A stretch of 64,000 nucleotides of DNA from Curvibacter cyanobacteriorum (lineage in GTDB: Bacteria; Pseudomonadota; Gammaproteobacteria; Burkholderiales; Burkholderiaceae_C): assembly GCF_028649475.1 (NCBI RefSeq), contig NZ_JAQSIP010000003.1:620001-684000 (forward strand), in the 5' to 3' direction. The notes beneath the pieces were generated by a model, which was not told the origin of the DNA, did no database searches, and saw only the letters and a program-made list of their open reading frames with translations. A program made the translations under genes and the position numbers. Below, piece by piece: positions 6,896 through 16,818 of the stretch (the first letter of the stretch is position 1; the number at the start of each line of letters is the position of its first letter).

Positions 6896-9800
6896 ATGAT
6901 CCCTGAACCCTCTTTGCTCGTCAGCCTGCGCACCCGACTCTGGGGGCGTTGGGCTGCACGGCGCCGTGCCTTCGCGGCGGCCCGGGCCCAAGCCGCTTTC
7001 GAGCCCCCGTTGCAGGCCGAGCTGTTCAACGGCGAGCAGATGCAGCGCCATGGCCACACCCTGGCGCTGCGCCACCAGGCCATCCTGAAGGCCGGGCCGG
7101 ACCGCTTGCTGGCCCGCCTGACCGACAACGAGGCGGTGTTGCGCGACACCTATGCGGCGCTGCGCCACAGCGCCACCGCCCACCGCCCGGTGGTGCCGGC
7201 CGGCGAATGGCTGCTGGACAATTTCTACCTCATCGAAGACCAGATCCGCACCGCCCGGCTGCATTTCTCCAAGGGCTACAGCCGCGCTTTGCCCTTGCTG
7301 GCCGATGGCCCGTCGACGGGCTTTCCACGCGTCTATGACATCGCCCTGGAGGCCATCTCGCACGGGGACGGGCGCATGGACCTCGACAGCCTGCACCGCC
7401 TGATTCAGGCCTACCAGGGGGTGGACCTGCTGCGCCTGGGGGAGCTGTGGGCGATCCCCATCATGTTGCGCCTGGCCATGATCGAGAACCTGCGCCGGGT
7501 CGGTGCGCGCATCGCCCAAGGCATGGCGGAGCGCAACCAGGCCTCGGTGTGGGCCGACCAGATGAGCCTGGTCGCGCAGGCCGACCCCAAGGGCCTGATC
7601 CTGGTGGTGGCCGACATGGCGCGCTCCGACCCGCCGCTGGCCCATGCGTTCGTGGCGGAGCTGGTGCGGCGCCTGCGCGGTCAGGGGGCGTCGCTGGCCA
7701 TGCCGCTCAGCTGGATCGAGCAGCGCCTGGCCGAGACCGGCCAGAGCACCGAGCAGGTGGTCCAGGCCGAAACCCAGCGGCAGGCGGCCAGCCAACTGTC
7801 CATCAGCAACAGCATTGCGAGCCTGCGGGCGCTCGACGCCACCGACTGGCGCGAGTTTGTCGAAGCCTCCAGCGCCGTCGAGCACACCTTGCGCGACGAC
7901 CCGGAGGGCGTCTACGGCCGGATGGACTTTGCCACCCGCGACCACTACCGACATGCGGTGGAGCGCCTGGCCCGCCGGGCGGGGTGCGCCGAGATCGACA
8001 TCGCGCGCCACGCGGTTCTGCTGGCGCGCCAGGCCCACCGGCCTACCCATCCGCCAGCCAATCCGCCAGCCGATCCTCCAGCCGATCCGCCGGCGCACCC
8101 GCCGGCGCACCCGCCGTCCCCGCCGGCGGCGGCCCCAAGCCCCGGCCCGCGCGCGGCGGACCCCCGCCTGGCCCATGTCGGCCATTACCTCATCGGCCAG
8201 GGGCAGGCGGCCCTGCAAGCGCCCCGGCACGGGTGGAGCCGCCTGCGCCGGGGCCTGACACGCCGACCCCTGACCCTGTACCTGGGCGCGGTGTGTGGCC
8301 TGACGGCGTTCATGGTGCTGCACATGCGCGTCGGCTTGCCCCTGTCGGGGCTGGCTTGGGGCGTCTTCAGCAGCCTGTTGCTGACCCTGGGCTGCAGCCA
8401 GCTGGCCCTGTCGATCGTCAACTGGGGCCTGATGCTGTGCACCCAGCCCCAGCGGCTGCCGCGCATGGCCGCGCCCCAGGGCCTGCCGGCGACGGCCCGC
8501 ACCCTGGTGGTGCCGGCCTTGCTCAGCACCCCCGAGTCCGCCGACCGGCTGGTCGAGGCCCTGGAGCTGCGCTTCCTGGGCAACCAGGACCCCGAGCTGT
8601 TCTTTGGCCTGCTGACCGATTTTGACGATGCCCCGGCCGCGGTGCAGCCCGGGGATGCCGCCGCCCTGGCGCGCCTGGCCCGCGGGCTGGAGGCCCTCAA
8701 CCTGCGCCACGGCAGCGCCACCCACCAGCCCTTCTGTGGCTTGCACCGTCCGCGCCTGTGGAACCCGTCTGAGGGCTGCTGGATGGCGTTCGAGCGCAAG
8801 CGTGGCAAGTTGGCGGCGCTCAACCACTGGCTGCTCAGTGGCGATGCCACGCCGTTCCAGTGGGTGCTGGGCGACCCACTGGTCTTGCGCCAGGTGCGCT
8901 ACGTCATCACCCTGGACTCGGACACCCAGCTGCCCCGGGATTCGGCCCAGCGCCTGATCTGCACGCTGGCCCACCCCTTGAACCAGGCGGTCTATGACCC
9001 GGTCGCCCAGCGCGTGACCCAGGGCTACGCGATCCTGCAGCCGCGCATGGCCGCCACCCTGCCCAGCACCAACCGCAGCCGCTATGCGCGCCTGTTCGGT
9101 GGTGACCAGGGGGTCGACCCCTACACCGGCGCGGCCTCCGACCTGTACCAGGACCTGTTCCGGGAGGGGTCGTACATTGGCAAGGGCATTTACGACTTGG
9201 CGGTGTTTGAGCAGGCGCTGCACGGGCGCTTTCCGGACAACCGCATCCTGAGCCATGACCTGCTCGAGGGCTGCTACGCGCGCGCCGGCCTGGTCAGCGA
9301 CGTCATCTTGTACGAGGACACCCCGGCGCTCTACGCCAGCGACGTCAAGCGCCGTCAGCGCTGGGTGCGGGGCGACTGGCAGATCGCCGCCTGGCTGCTG
9401 CCCCGGGTGCCGCTGGCCGCGGGGCGGCAGGGGGGCAACCCGCTGACGGGCCTGTCGCAGTGGAAGTTGCTGGACAACCTGCGCCGCAGCCTGGTGGCGC
9501 CCGCCTTGCTGAGCCTGCTGTGGCTGGGCTGGCTGGTGTTTCCGCCGGCCTGGGGCTGGACGCTGGGGGTGCTGGGCATCCTGTTCTTTCCGGCCCTGGC
9601 CGCGGCGGCGGTTCAGGCGCTGCGCAAACCGGCCGAGTCGCTGCCCACCCAGCATGTGCGGCTGATCGCCGTGGGGCTGGGCCGCAAACTGCTGCAGGCG
9701 CTGTTCACCCTGGCCTGCCTGCCGCATGAGGCCTGGTACAGCCTGAGCGCGGTGCTGCAGACCGGCTGGCGCCTGGGCGTGAGCCGCCGTCACCTGCTGG

Positions 9801-12800
9801 TGTGGCAGGCGTCGGAGGCACAGGCCCCGGTGCCCCGGCACCCGCGTTGGGCGGCCCTGGCGCAGCACGGGCTGCTGTGGCCCTGCAGCGCCCTGGCCGT
9901 GGCCGGGCTGGCCCTGTGCTGGAGCCGACCCCAGGCTGGCTGGTGGATGGTCGCACCGCTGTGGCTGCTGTGGGCGCTGGCGCCGCTGTGGGAGGCGTGG
10001 CTGCGTCGTCCGCCGACCGCGGACCTGGCGCCATTGTCGAGCGCGCAGCGCTTGTACCTGGGGCGACTGGCGCGCCGCACCTGGCATTTCTTTGAGACCT
10101 TTGTCACGCGTGAGCACCATGGGCTGCCGCCCGACAACGTCCAGACGCAGCCGCTGGCGGTGGTGGCCCACCGCACCTCACCCACCAACATCGGCTTGTC
10201 CCTGCTGGCCAACCTGGCGGCCTATGACCTCGGCTACCTGGGCCAGAGCGCCTTGCTGGCGCGCACCCGCCAGACGCTGGACACCCTGGAGGCCTTGCCA
10301 CGCTTTCAGGGCCACTTCTACAACTGGTACGACACCCTGAGCCTCGCGCCACTGCCGCCCTTGTACGTGTCGGCGGTGGACAGCGGCAACCTCGCGGGCC
10401 ACCTGCTGACCCTGCGCGCGGGGCTGCTGGGCCTGCCGGCCGATCCGGTCCTGAGCGACCGGACCCTGGCGGGGCTCAACGACACGCTGGGCGTGTTGCT
10501 GGACCAGGCTGGCGAACTGAGCACCAGCCCCCTGGGGCCATCGCTGCAGGCTTTGCAGACCCAGGTGAACGTCGCGCTCGAAGCCGAGGCGCTGTTGCCC
10601 CGTGGGCTCTGGCTGTGGCTGGGCCGCCTGGTGCTCAGCGCCCAAAGCCTGGCCCTGCAGGCCGAGGCCGCCGCGGCGGCCCAGGCCCACCCGGAACCGG
10701 CGCCTGCCGGGGGCGAGGTGGCGCACTGGGCCCGGGTGCTGGCGGAACAGGCCGGGGCCCTGCAGGCGGAGCTGTCGCACAGCCTGCCCTGGGTCGCTTG
10801 GCCCACCGCCAGCGTGCCGCCCGGTCTGCAGCGCATGCCGAGCGGGGTGCAGTTGGCTGCTTGGGCCGAGGCCGGCCCGACAGCGCCCGCGAGCACCACG
10901 GCCACCGTGGACCTGGGCATGGCCGCCTGGGTGTTGCAAGCCCGTCAGCGGGCCCGCGACCGTCAGCAGGATGGCCTGGCCCTGGCTGGGCGCCTGCAGG
11001 CCCTGGCCGACATGCCCTGGGGCTTCCTGAACCACCCCGCGCGCCACCTGCTGGCGATTGGCTACAACGTGGACCAGCGGCGCCTGGACGACAGCTGTTA
11101 TGACTTGCTGGCCTCCGAGGCCCGCCTGGCCACCTTCATCGCCGTGGCGCAGGGACGGTTGCCGCAGGACAACTGGTTCGCCCTGGGGCGCTTGCTGACG
11201 TCGGCCGGCGGCGACCCGATCCTGCTGTCCTGGAGCGGCTCGATGTTCGAGTACCTGATGCCCTTGCTGGTGATGCCGCAGTACGCCAGCACCCTGCTGG
11301 CGCAAACCTGCCAGTCGGCGGTGCAGCGGCAGATCGACTACGGTCATCTGCGGGGCGTGCCCTGGGGCATTTCGGAGTCGGGCTACAACGCGGTCGACGC
11401 GGCCCTCAACTACCAGTACCGAGCGTTTGGCGTGCCGGGCACCGGGCTGAAGCGCGGCCTGGGCGAGGACCTGGTGGTGGCCCCCTACGCCAGCGCGCTG
11501 GCCTTGGTGGTGCTGCCGGTGCCCGCGTGTCAGAACCTGCAGCGCCTGGAGGCCGAGGGCCTGGGCGCACGCTACGGCTTGTACGAGGCGGTCGACTACA
11601 CCGCCAGCCGTTTGCCCCGTGGCAAGCGGCGTGTCATCGTGTCGTCCTTCATGGCCCACCACCAGGGCATGACGCTGCTGGCGCTCGATCAGGTGTTGCT
11701 GGATCAACCCATGCAGCGGCGCTTTCTGGCCGACCCCGTGCTGCTGGCCGCGGTGCTGCTCCTGCACGAGCGCATCCCCAACCCGACGCGCCTGCAACAC
11801 GAGAAAGCCGGACCGCTGGAGTTGCGCGCCCTGTCCGTGGGGCCCGAAATGCCCCTGCGCATCATCACCCGCCCCGAAACCCATGCGCCCGAGGTGCAGT
11901 TGCTGTCCAACGGCCGCTACCACGTCATGCTCACCCACGCTGGGGCGGGCTCCAGCCGCTGGAAGGACCTGGCCGTCACGCGCTGGCGCGAAGACGCCAC
12001 GCGCGACGCCTGGGGGCAGTTCTGCTACCTGCGCGACGTGGCGTCGCAGCAGTTCTGGTCGGTCGGCCACCTGCCGACGCGGCGCGAGTCGAGCGCCTAC
12101 CAGGCGCTGTTCTCGGAAGGGCGGGCCGAGTTCCGGCGCAGCGACCAAGGCTATGAAACCCACGCCGAGATGGCGGTTTCGCCCGAGGACGACATCGAGC
12201 TGCGCCGCCTCCACATCACCAACACGGCGCGCGTGCGGCGCGTGCTCGAGGTGACCACCTACGCCGAGGTGGTGCTGGCCCCCGCCGGGGCGGACACCCA
12301 GCACCCGGCGTTCAGCAAGCTGTTCGTGCAGACCGAGGTGCTGGCGGACCAGCAGGCCATCCTGTGCCAGCGCCGGCCCCGGACCGACAGTGAGCCGGTG
12401 GTGTTCCTGCTGCACCTGATGGCGGTGCATGGCGGCAGCCACGCCGAGGTCTCGTTTGAAACCGACCGCAGCCGCTTCATCGGCCGCACCCGCGACCTGG
12501 CCGCGCCCGTGGCGATGACCGACACGGTGCGCCTGTCGGGCACCCAGGGGGCGGTGCTCGACCCCATCGTGGCGATCCGCTTGCGCATCACGCTGGAGCC
12601 GCAGCAGTGCGTCACCCTGGACCTGGTCACGGGCATCGCCGAGCGCCGCGAGCAAGCCCTGGCCTTGATCGACAAGTACCGCGACAAGCACCTGGCCGAC
12701 CGGGTGTTTGACCTGGCCTGGACACACAACTGGGTCACGCTGCAGCAGATCAACGTCACCGAGACCGAGGCCCAGCTGTACGGGCGCCTGGCGGGGCCGG

Positions 12801-15196
12801 TGCTGTATGCACAAGCCACACTGCGCGCGCCGGCCACCGTGTTGCAGCGCAACCGGCGCGGCCAGTCCGGCCTGTGGAGCTACGCGATCTCGGGCGACCT
12901 GCCGATGGTGCTGGTGCGGATCGCCGATGTGGCCCACATCGAGCTGGTGCGTCAGGTGGTGCAGGCGCACGCCTATTGGCGGCTCAAAGGCCTGTCCGTG
13001 GACCTGGTGATCTGGAACGAAGACCACGCGGGCTACCGCCAGCAGCTCCAGGAGCAGATCCTGGGCTTGATCGCCTCGGGGGTTGAAGCCAATTTGGCCG
13101 AGAAGCCCGGGGGCATCTTCGTGCGCCTGGCCGAGCAGATTCCGCTCGAAGACCGCCTGCTGTTCCTCAGCGTGGCCCGGGTCGTGCTGTCCGATGACAA
13201 CGGCACGCTGAGCCACCAGGTACTGCAGCCTGCCTATCAGGACCTGCGCAAGGCCCCCGGGTCGCGCCTGCTGGCACGCAGCCCCGCGCTGGCACGGCCG
13301 CTGGCCTCCAGCGTGGTCCTGCCCACCGGCTTGCTGTTTGACAATGGCCTGGGGGGCTTCGCGCCCGATGGGCGCGAGTACGTGATCCGGCTCGGTCCCA
13401 CGCAAGTCACGCCGGCGCCCTGGGTCAATGTGCTGGCCAACGCGCACTTTGGCACCGTGCTGTCGGAGAGCGGCAGCGCCTACACCTGGTTCCAGAACGC
13501 CCACGAATTTCGCCTCAGCCCCTGGGGCAATGACCCCGTCAGCGACACCGGGGGCGAAGCCCTGTACCTGCGCGACGAAGACAGCGGGGCCTATTGGTCA
13601 CCCACGCCCTTGCCCTGCTCGGGACCGGGGCCGACCGTGGTGCGCCACGGCTTCGGCTGCACCACCTTTGAACACGAGGCGCAGGGCATTCACAGCCTGC
13701 TGAGCGTGCACGTCGATGTGGTGCACGCCGTCAAGTACTCGGTGCTGACGCTGCGCAACCGCAGTGCCCAGCACCGGCGCCTGTCGGCCACCGGCTATGT
13801 GGAGTGGGTGCTTGGCGACCTGCCGGCCAAGACCGGGCAGCATGGCGTCACCGTGCACGACGCCACCACCGGCACGCTGTGGGCCCACAACGCCTACAGC
13901 GGCGACTTCCAGCACCTGGCGGCGTTCTTTGACGCGGGTGACGCCAGCACGCAGGACGGGGTCAGCTTCACGGGCGACCGCTGCGAGTTCTTGGGGCGCC
14001 TGGGCTCCTGGCGCCGGCCTGCGGCGATGGAACAGGTGCGCCTGTCGATGCGGGTGGGCGCCGGACTCGATCCCTGCGCGGCGCTGCGGGTGCCCTTGGC
14101 CCTGGCGCCCGGGGAGAGCCGTCAACTGGTCTTTCGCCTGGGGGCGGTGGACCACCAGGCCCCCTGGCCGGAGGCGGCTGCGCGGCCGGCGCCCTGGCCG
14201 CGCAGCCTCGCCGAGGTTCAGGCCTCGCGTGCAGCCGTCGAGGCCCATTGGTCCGGCACCTTGGGCCGCCTGCAGGTGCAGACGCCGGACGCGGCCTTGA
14301 ACCTGCTGATCAACGGCTGGCTGGGGTACCAGACCCTGGCCTGTCGGCTGTGGGCGCGCAGTGGCTTCTACCAGTCCGGTGGGGCGTTTGGCTTTCGCGA
14401 CCAGTTGCAGGACAGCATGGCCCTGGTCAGCACCGCGCCGGGCCTGGCGCGGGCCCAGTTGTTGCTGGCCGCGGCGCACCAGTTTCAGGAGGGCGATGTC
14501 CAGCACTGGTGGCACCCCCCGGGCGGGCGTGGGGTGCGCACCCGGTGTTCGGACGACTTTCTGTGGTTGCCACAGGCGGTGTGCCGCTACGTCGCGGTGA
14601 CCGGTGACCAGGCGGTGTTGGACGAGGTGCTGCCCTTCCTCGCCGGCCGGGCCGTCAACGCCGAGGACGAGGCCTATTACGACCTGCCCCAGCCCTCGGG
14701 CGAGTCGGGGACGCTGTACGAGCACTGCTGCCGCGCGCTGCGGCGGGGCTGGCGCCTGGGCGAGCGCGGTCTGCCCTTGATGGGCACCGGGGACTGGAAC
14801 GACGGCATGAACCTGGTCGGCGTGGGGGGCCGCGGTGAAAGCGTCTGGCTGGCCTTCTTCCTGCTGGACACGCTGAACCGGTTCGCGCGCCTGGCCGGGG
14901 CCCGTGGGGACGAGGTCTGGCGCGTGCAGTGCCTGACCCAGGCCCACGCCCTGGCCCGCCATGCCGAACTCAGCGGCTGGGACGGCGCCTGGTACCGCCG
15001 GGCCTACTTTGACGATGGCACGCCGCTGGGGTCGGCCAGCCAGGCGGAATGCCAGATCGACAGCATCGCCCAGAGCTGGGCCGTGTTGTCGGGCGCTGGG
15101 GAGCCGGCCCGGGCGCGCCAGGCCATGCAGTCGGTGGCCGACCGCCTGTTCAACGCGGAGTTCGGCTATGTGGCCCTGCTGGCCCCCCCCGTTTGA
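6896..15196 (+). CDS. ndvB: cyclic beta-1,2-glucan synthase, reading frame cut short by a frameshift
   Basis: This frame encodes 2766 residues of an enzyme that makes cyclic beta-1,2-glucan in the inner membrane, an osmoregulated periplasmic glucan. Order: a helical N-terminal region (1-380), a Pro-rich linker (about 384-410), transmembrane helices (about 455-520), a GT84 glycosyltransferase domain with the DSD motif at 674-676 and QRWVRGDW at 821, more transmembrane helices (about 855-1000), then two large sugar-binding/GH94 phosphorylase-like domains with GTGDWNDGMN near 2631-2640 that set ring size. The ATG at 6896 is preferred over a GTG at 6845. The frame stops at TGA 15194-15196 after LLAPPV, where the family reads LLxPPFDHSxxNPGYI. 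The missing sequence continues in another frame from 15192, so a run of eight C (15183-15190) has one C too many. If real, the last 195 or so residues are lost. Confidence 0.9.
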   Translation: MIPEPSLLVSLRTRLWGRWAARRRAFAAARAQAAFEPPLQAELFNGEQMQRHGHTLALRHQAILKAGPDRLLARLTDNEAVLRDTYAALRHSATAHRPVVPAGEWLLDNFYLIEDQIRTARLHFSKGYSRALPLLADGPSTGFPRVYDIALEAISHGDGRMDLDSLHRLIQAYQGVDLLRLGELWAIPIMLRLAMIENLRRVGARIAQGMAERNQASVWADQMSLVAQADPKGLILVVADMARSDPPLAHAFVAELVRRLRGQGASLAMPLSWIEQRLAETGQSTEQVVQAETQRQAASQLSISNSIASLRALDATDWREFVEASSAVEHTLRDDPEGVYGRMDFATRDHYRHAVERLARRAGCAEIDIARHAVLLARQAHRPTHPPANPPADPPADPPAHPPAHPPSPPAAAPSPGPRAADPRLAHVGHYLIGQGQAALQAPRHGWSRLRRGLTRRPLTLYLGAVCGLTAFMVLHMRVGLPLSGLAWGVFSSLLLTLGCSQLALSIVNWGLMLCTQPQRLPRMAAPQGLPATARTLVVPALLSTPESADRLVEALELRFLGNQDPELFFGLLTDFDDAPAAVQPGDAAALARLARGLEALNLRHGSATHQPFCGLHRPRLWNPSEGCWMAFERKRGKLAALNHWLLSGDATPFQWVLGDPLVLRQVRYVITLDSDTQLPRDSAQRLICTLAHPLNQAVYDPVAQRVTQGYAILQPRMAATLPSTNRSRYARLFGGDQGVDPYTGAASDLYQDLFREGSYIGKGIYDLAVFEQALHGRFPDNRILSHDLLEGCYARAGLVSDVILYEDTPALYASDVKRRQRWVRGDWQIAAWLLPRVPLAAGRQGGNPLTGLSQWKLLDNLRRSLVAPALLSLLWLGWLVFPPAWGWTLGVLGILFFPALAAAAVQALRKPAESLPTQHVRLIAVGLGRKLLQALFTLACLPHEAWYSLSAVLQTGWRLGVSRRHLLVWQASEAQAPVPRHPRWAALAQHGLLWPCSALAVAGLALCWSRPQAGWWMVAPLWLLWALAPLWEAWLRRPPTADLAPLSSAQRLYLGRLARRTWHFFETFVTREHHGLPPDNVQTQPLAVVAHRTSPTNIGLSLLANLAAYDLGYLGQSALLARTRQTLDTLEALPRFQGHFYNWYDTLSLAPLPPLYVSAVDSGNLAGHLLTLRAGLLGLPADPVLSDRTLAGLNDTLGVLLDQAGELSTSPLGPSLQALQTQVNVALEAEALLPRGLWLWLGRLVLSAQSLALQAEAAAAAQAHPEPAPAGGEVAHWARVLAEQAGALQAELSHSLPWVAWPTASVPPGLQRMPSGVQLAAWAEAGPTAPASTTATVDLGMAAWVLQARQRARDRQQDGLALAGRLQALADMPWGFLNHPARHLLAIGYNVDQRRLDDSCYDLLASEARLATFIAVAQGRLPQDNWFALGRLLTSAGGDPILLSWSGSMFEYLMPLLVMPQYASTLLAQTCQSAVQRQIDYGHLRGVPWGISESGYNAVDAALNYQYRAFGVPGTGLKRGLGEDLVVAPYASALALVVLPVPACQNLQRLEAEGLGARYGLYEAVDYTASRLPRGKRRVIVSSFMAHHQGMTLLALDQVLLDQPMQRRFLADPVLLAAVLLLHERIPNPTRLQHEKAGPLELRALSVGPEMPLRIITRPETHAPEVQLLSNGRYHVMLTHAGAGSSRWKDLAVTRWREDATRDAWGQFCYLRDVASQQFWSVGHLPTRRESSAYQALFSEGRAEFRRSDQGYETHAEMAVSPEDDIELRRLHITNTARVRRVLEVTTYAEVVLAPAGADTQHPAFSKLFVQTEVLADQQAILCQRRPRTDSEPVVFLLHLMAVHGGSHAEVSFETDRSRFIGRTRDLAAPVAMTDTVRLSGTQGAVLDPIVAIRLRITLEPQQCVTLDLVTGIAERREQALALIDKYRDKHLADRVFDLAWTHNWVTLQQINVTETEAQLYGRLAGPVLYAQATLRAPATVLQRNRRGQSGLWSYAISGDLPMVLVRIADVAHIELVRQVVQAHAYWRLKGLSVDLVIWNEDHAGYRQQLQEQILGLIASGVEANLAEKPGGIFVRLAEQIPLEDRLLFLSVARVVLSDDNGTLSHQVLQPAYQDLRKAPGSRLLARSPALARPLASSVVLPTGLLFDNGLGGFAPDGREYVIRLGPTQVTPAPWVNVLANAHFGTVLSESGSAYTWFQNAHEFRLSPWGNDPVSDTGGEALYLRDEDSGAYWSPTPLPCSGPGPTVVRHGFGCTTFEHEAQGIHSLLSVHVDVVHAVKYSVLTLRNRSAQHRRLSATGYVEWVLGDLPAKTGQHGVTVHDATTGTLWAHNAYSGDFQHLAAFFDAGDASTQDGVSFTGDRCEFLGRLGSWRRPAAMEQVRLSMRVGAGLDPCAALRVPLALAPGESRQLVFRLGAVDHQAPWPEAAARPAPWPRSLAEVQASRAAVEAHWSGTLGRLQVQTPDAALNLLINGWLGYQTLACRLWARSGFYQSGGAFGFRDQLQDSMALVSTAPGLARAQLLLAAAHQFQEGDVQHWWHPPGGRGVRTRCSDDFLWLPQAVCRYVAVTGDQAVLDEVLPFLAGRAVNAEDEAYYDLPQPSGESGTLYEHCCRALRRGWRLGERGLPLMGTGDWNDGMNLVGVGGRGESVWLAFFLLDTLNRFARLAGARGDEVWRVQCLTQAHALARHAELSGWDGAWYRRAYFDDGTPLGSASQAECQIDSIAQSWAVLSGAGEPARARQAMQSVADRLFNAEFGYVALLAPPV
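8047..8118 (+). repeat. six 12-bp tandem repeats encoding a Pro-rich linker
   Basis: Six imperfect 12-base units of the form C-x-A-T-C-C-G-C-C-A-G-C stand head to tail (8047, 8059, 8071, 8083, 8095, 8107). The later units drift to GCACCCGCCGGC. They encode repeats of the type (N/D/H)-P-P-A in the cyclic glucan synthase, between its N-terminal helical region and the first membrane helices. Such units can change number by slippage without breaking the frame. Confidence 0.85.
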
Positions 15197-15776
15197 CCAC
15201 TCGGAGCACAACCCAGGCTACATCCAGGGCTATGTGCCCGGGGTGCGCGAGAACGGCGGCCAGTACACCCACGCCGCGATCTGGGCGGCGATGGCCTTTG
15301 CCCAGTTGGGCGACGCGGCCCAGGCCTGGCGGGTGTTCGATTGGATCAACCCCGTGCGCCACAGCGACAGCCCGGCCGCCGTGGCGCGCTACCAGGTGGA
15401 GCCCTATGTCATGGCCGCCGACGTGTACGGCGTGGCGCCGCACCAGGGGCGGGGCGGCTGGACCTGGTACACCGGCTCGGCGGGCTGGATGGTTCGCCTG
15501 ATCCTGGAGTCGTTGTTGGGCTGGCGGCTGGAAGCCGGCACCTTGAGCCTGGCGCCCTGTCCGCGCCCTGGCTGGGACGGCTTCAGCCTGACGTTGGCCC
15601 ATGGGGCCTCGACCTACGCCTTGCAGGTCCACTGCCGGGCTTCCTCCGCGGCCAGCCAGTTGCGCTGCGATGGGGTGCTGCTGCCGGGGCTGAGCGTGGT
15701 GCTGGTCGACGACGGCCGGCCCCATGACCTGAGCCTGGACTGGTCGGTGCCCGCCGTCCCCCTGGCCGGAGCCTGA
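15192..15776 (+). pseudogene. ndvB: out-of-frame C-terminal segment of the cyclic beta-1,2-glucan synthase
   Basis: From FDHSEHNPGYIQGYVPG onward this frame gives the conserved end of the GH94-type domain: RENGGQYTHAAIWAAMAF, YQVEPYVMAADVYG and GGWTWYTGSAGWM, then a C-terminal beta-sandwich strand region to the TGA at 15774-15776. These motifs belong to the same enzyme as the frame ending at 15196; removing one C from the C8 run at 15183-15190 joins them into a protein of about 2959 residues, normal for the family. There is no convincing start codon or ribosome binding site for independent translation. Sequencing or assembly error in the homopolymer is a realistic explanation. Confidence 0.85.
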
Positions 15777-15984
15777 GCAGGGACACGGGCTTGGGCTGGC
15801 CGGTTCGCCCGGGGAGGGGCCTGGGGCTCGGCCTGGGCCGGGCTGGGCATAGGCCATGCCCCTATCTGATGAATCCCCTGAATGTGGGGCATCAATTTCG
15901 CCATTATGATCATTGCGGCGAACCGATCAGGTCCTGCCCAGCGCCCCGTGCGCATCCCGTTGACCCCACACGGCTGCCTAAAAA

Positions 15985-16818
15985 ATGAGCATTCTGAAGC
16001 GCAACAACGTCAAGGTATTGGGCGAGTCCGGCCCGGTTTTGCTGTACGCCCATGGTTTTGGCTGCCACCAGGGGATGTGGGCGCAGGTCACCCCTGCGTT
16101 CGCGGCCACCCACCGTCAGGTCCTGTTTGACTACGTGGGTAGCGGCCACTCGGAGCGCGCCGCCTTTGACCCCCAGCGCTACGGCCAGTTGCAGGGCTAT
16201 GCGCAGGATGTGCTCGAGGTGTGTGACGCGCTGGGGCTCGGCTCGGGGGTGACGTTTGTCGGGCACTCGGTCAGTTGCAGCATTGGCTTGCTGGCGTCGA
16301 TTCAACGGCCCGAGTTGTTTGACCGGCTGGTGCTGCTGGGCCCCTCGCCGTGCTTCCTGAACCACCCGCCCGACTACCTGGGTGGCTTTGAGCGTGAGGA
16401 CGTGGAGGGCCTGCTGAGCCTGATGGAACAGAACTACATGGGCTGGGCCAAGTCGCTTGCCCCGGTGGTGGCGGGCCCGGCGGGGCAGGGCGCGGTGGAA
16501 AACACGCTGTCGGACAGCTTTTGTTCCACCGACCCGGCCGTGGCGCGGGTGTTTGCGCGCGCCACCTTCTGGGCCGACAACCGCGCCGATCTGCCCCGGG
16601 TCACCCGGCCCAGCCTGCTGCTGCAGCACCGCCAGGACAACCTGGCCCCGCTGGCGGTGGGCGAGTACCTGCGCCAGCACCTGCCGCTCAGCACGCTGGA
16701 GGTGCTCGACGTGGCGGGGCATAGCGCCCACCTCAGTCACCCGGACCTGGTGGTGCAGGCCATGCAAGCGTATTTCGACCAGGGGGAGGCGCAGCCCGCT
16801 CCAGCCGCCCGCCCATGA
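15985..16818 (+). CDS. RsbQ-type alpha/beta hydrolase
   Basis: The 277-residue protein closely follows Bacillus subtilis RsbQ: ILKRNNVKVLG start, HGFGCHQGMW oxyanion loop, FDYVGSGHSE, GYAQDVLEVCDALGL, then the nucleophile elbow GHSVS (Ser95), Asp218 (RQDN) and His246 (GHSAH). RsbQ uses Ser96, Asp219 and His247, an almost identical spacing. RsbQ is a cytoplasmic hydrolase that acts on an unknown small molecule and activates the PAS domain of its partner phosphatase RsbP; plant KAI2/D14 receptors share the fold. Here the stop overlaps the ATG of a PAS-GGDEF-EAL gene (ATGA), so that protein is the likely partner. The ATG at 15985 follows an A-rich stretch; no strong Shine-Dalgarno is visible. 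Confidence 0.92.
   Translation: MSILKRNNVKVLGESGPVLLYAHGFGCHQGMWAQVTPAFAATHRQVLFDYVGSGHSERAAFDPQRYGQLQGYAQDVLEVCDALGLGSGVTFVGHSVSCSIGLLASIQRPELFDRLVLLGPSPCFLNHPPDYLGGFEREDVEGLLSLMEQNYMGWAKSLAPVVAGPAGQGAVENTLSDSFCSTDPAVARVFARATFWADNRADLPRVTRPSLLLQHRQDNLAPLAVGEYLRQHLPLSTLEVLDVAGHSAHLSHPDLVVQAMQAYFDQGEAQPAPAARP

Noticed and set aside
6599-10171. Very long minus-strand open frame (about 1190 residues)
   Set aside because: It is rich in Gln, Arg, Gly and Ala with low complexity and lies antisense to the cyclic glucan synthase; it is a GC-codon shadow.
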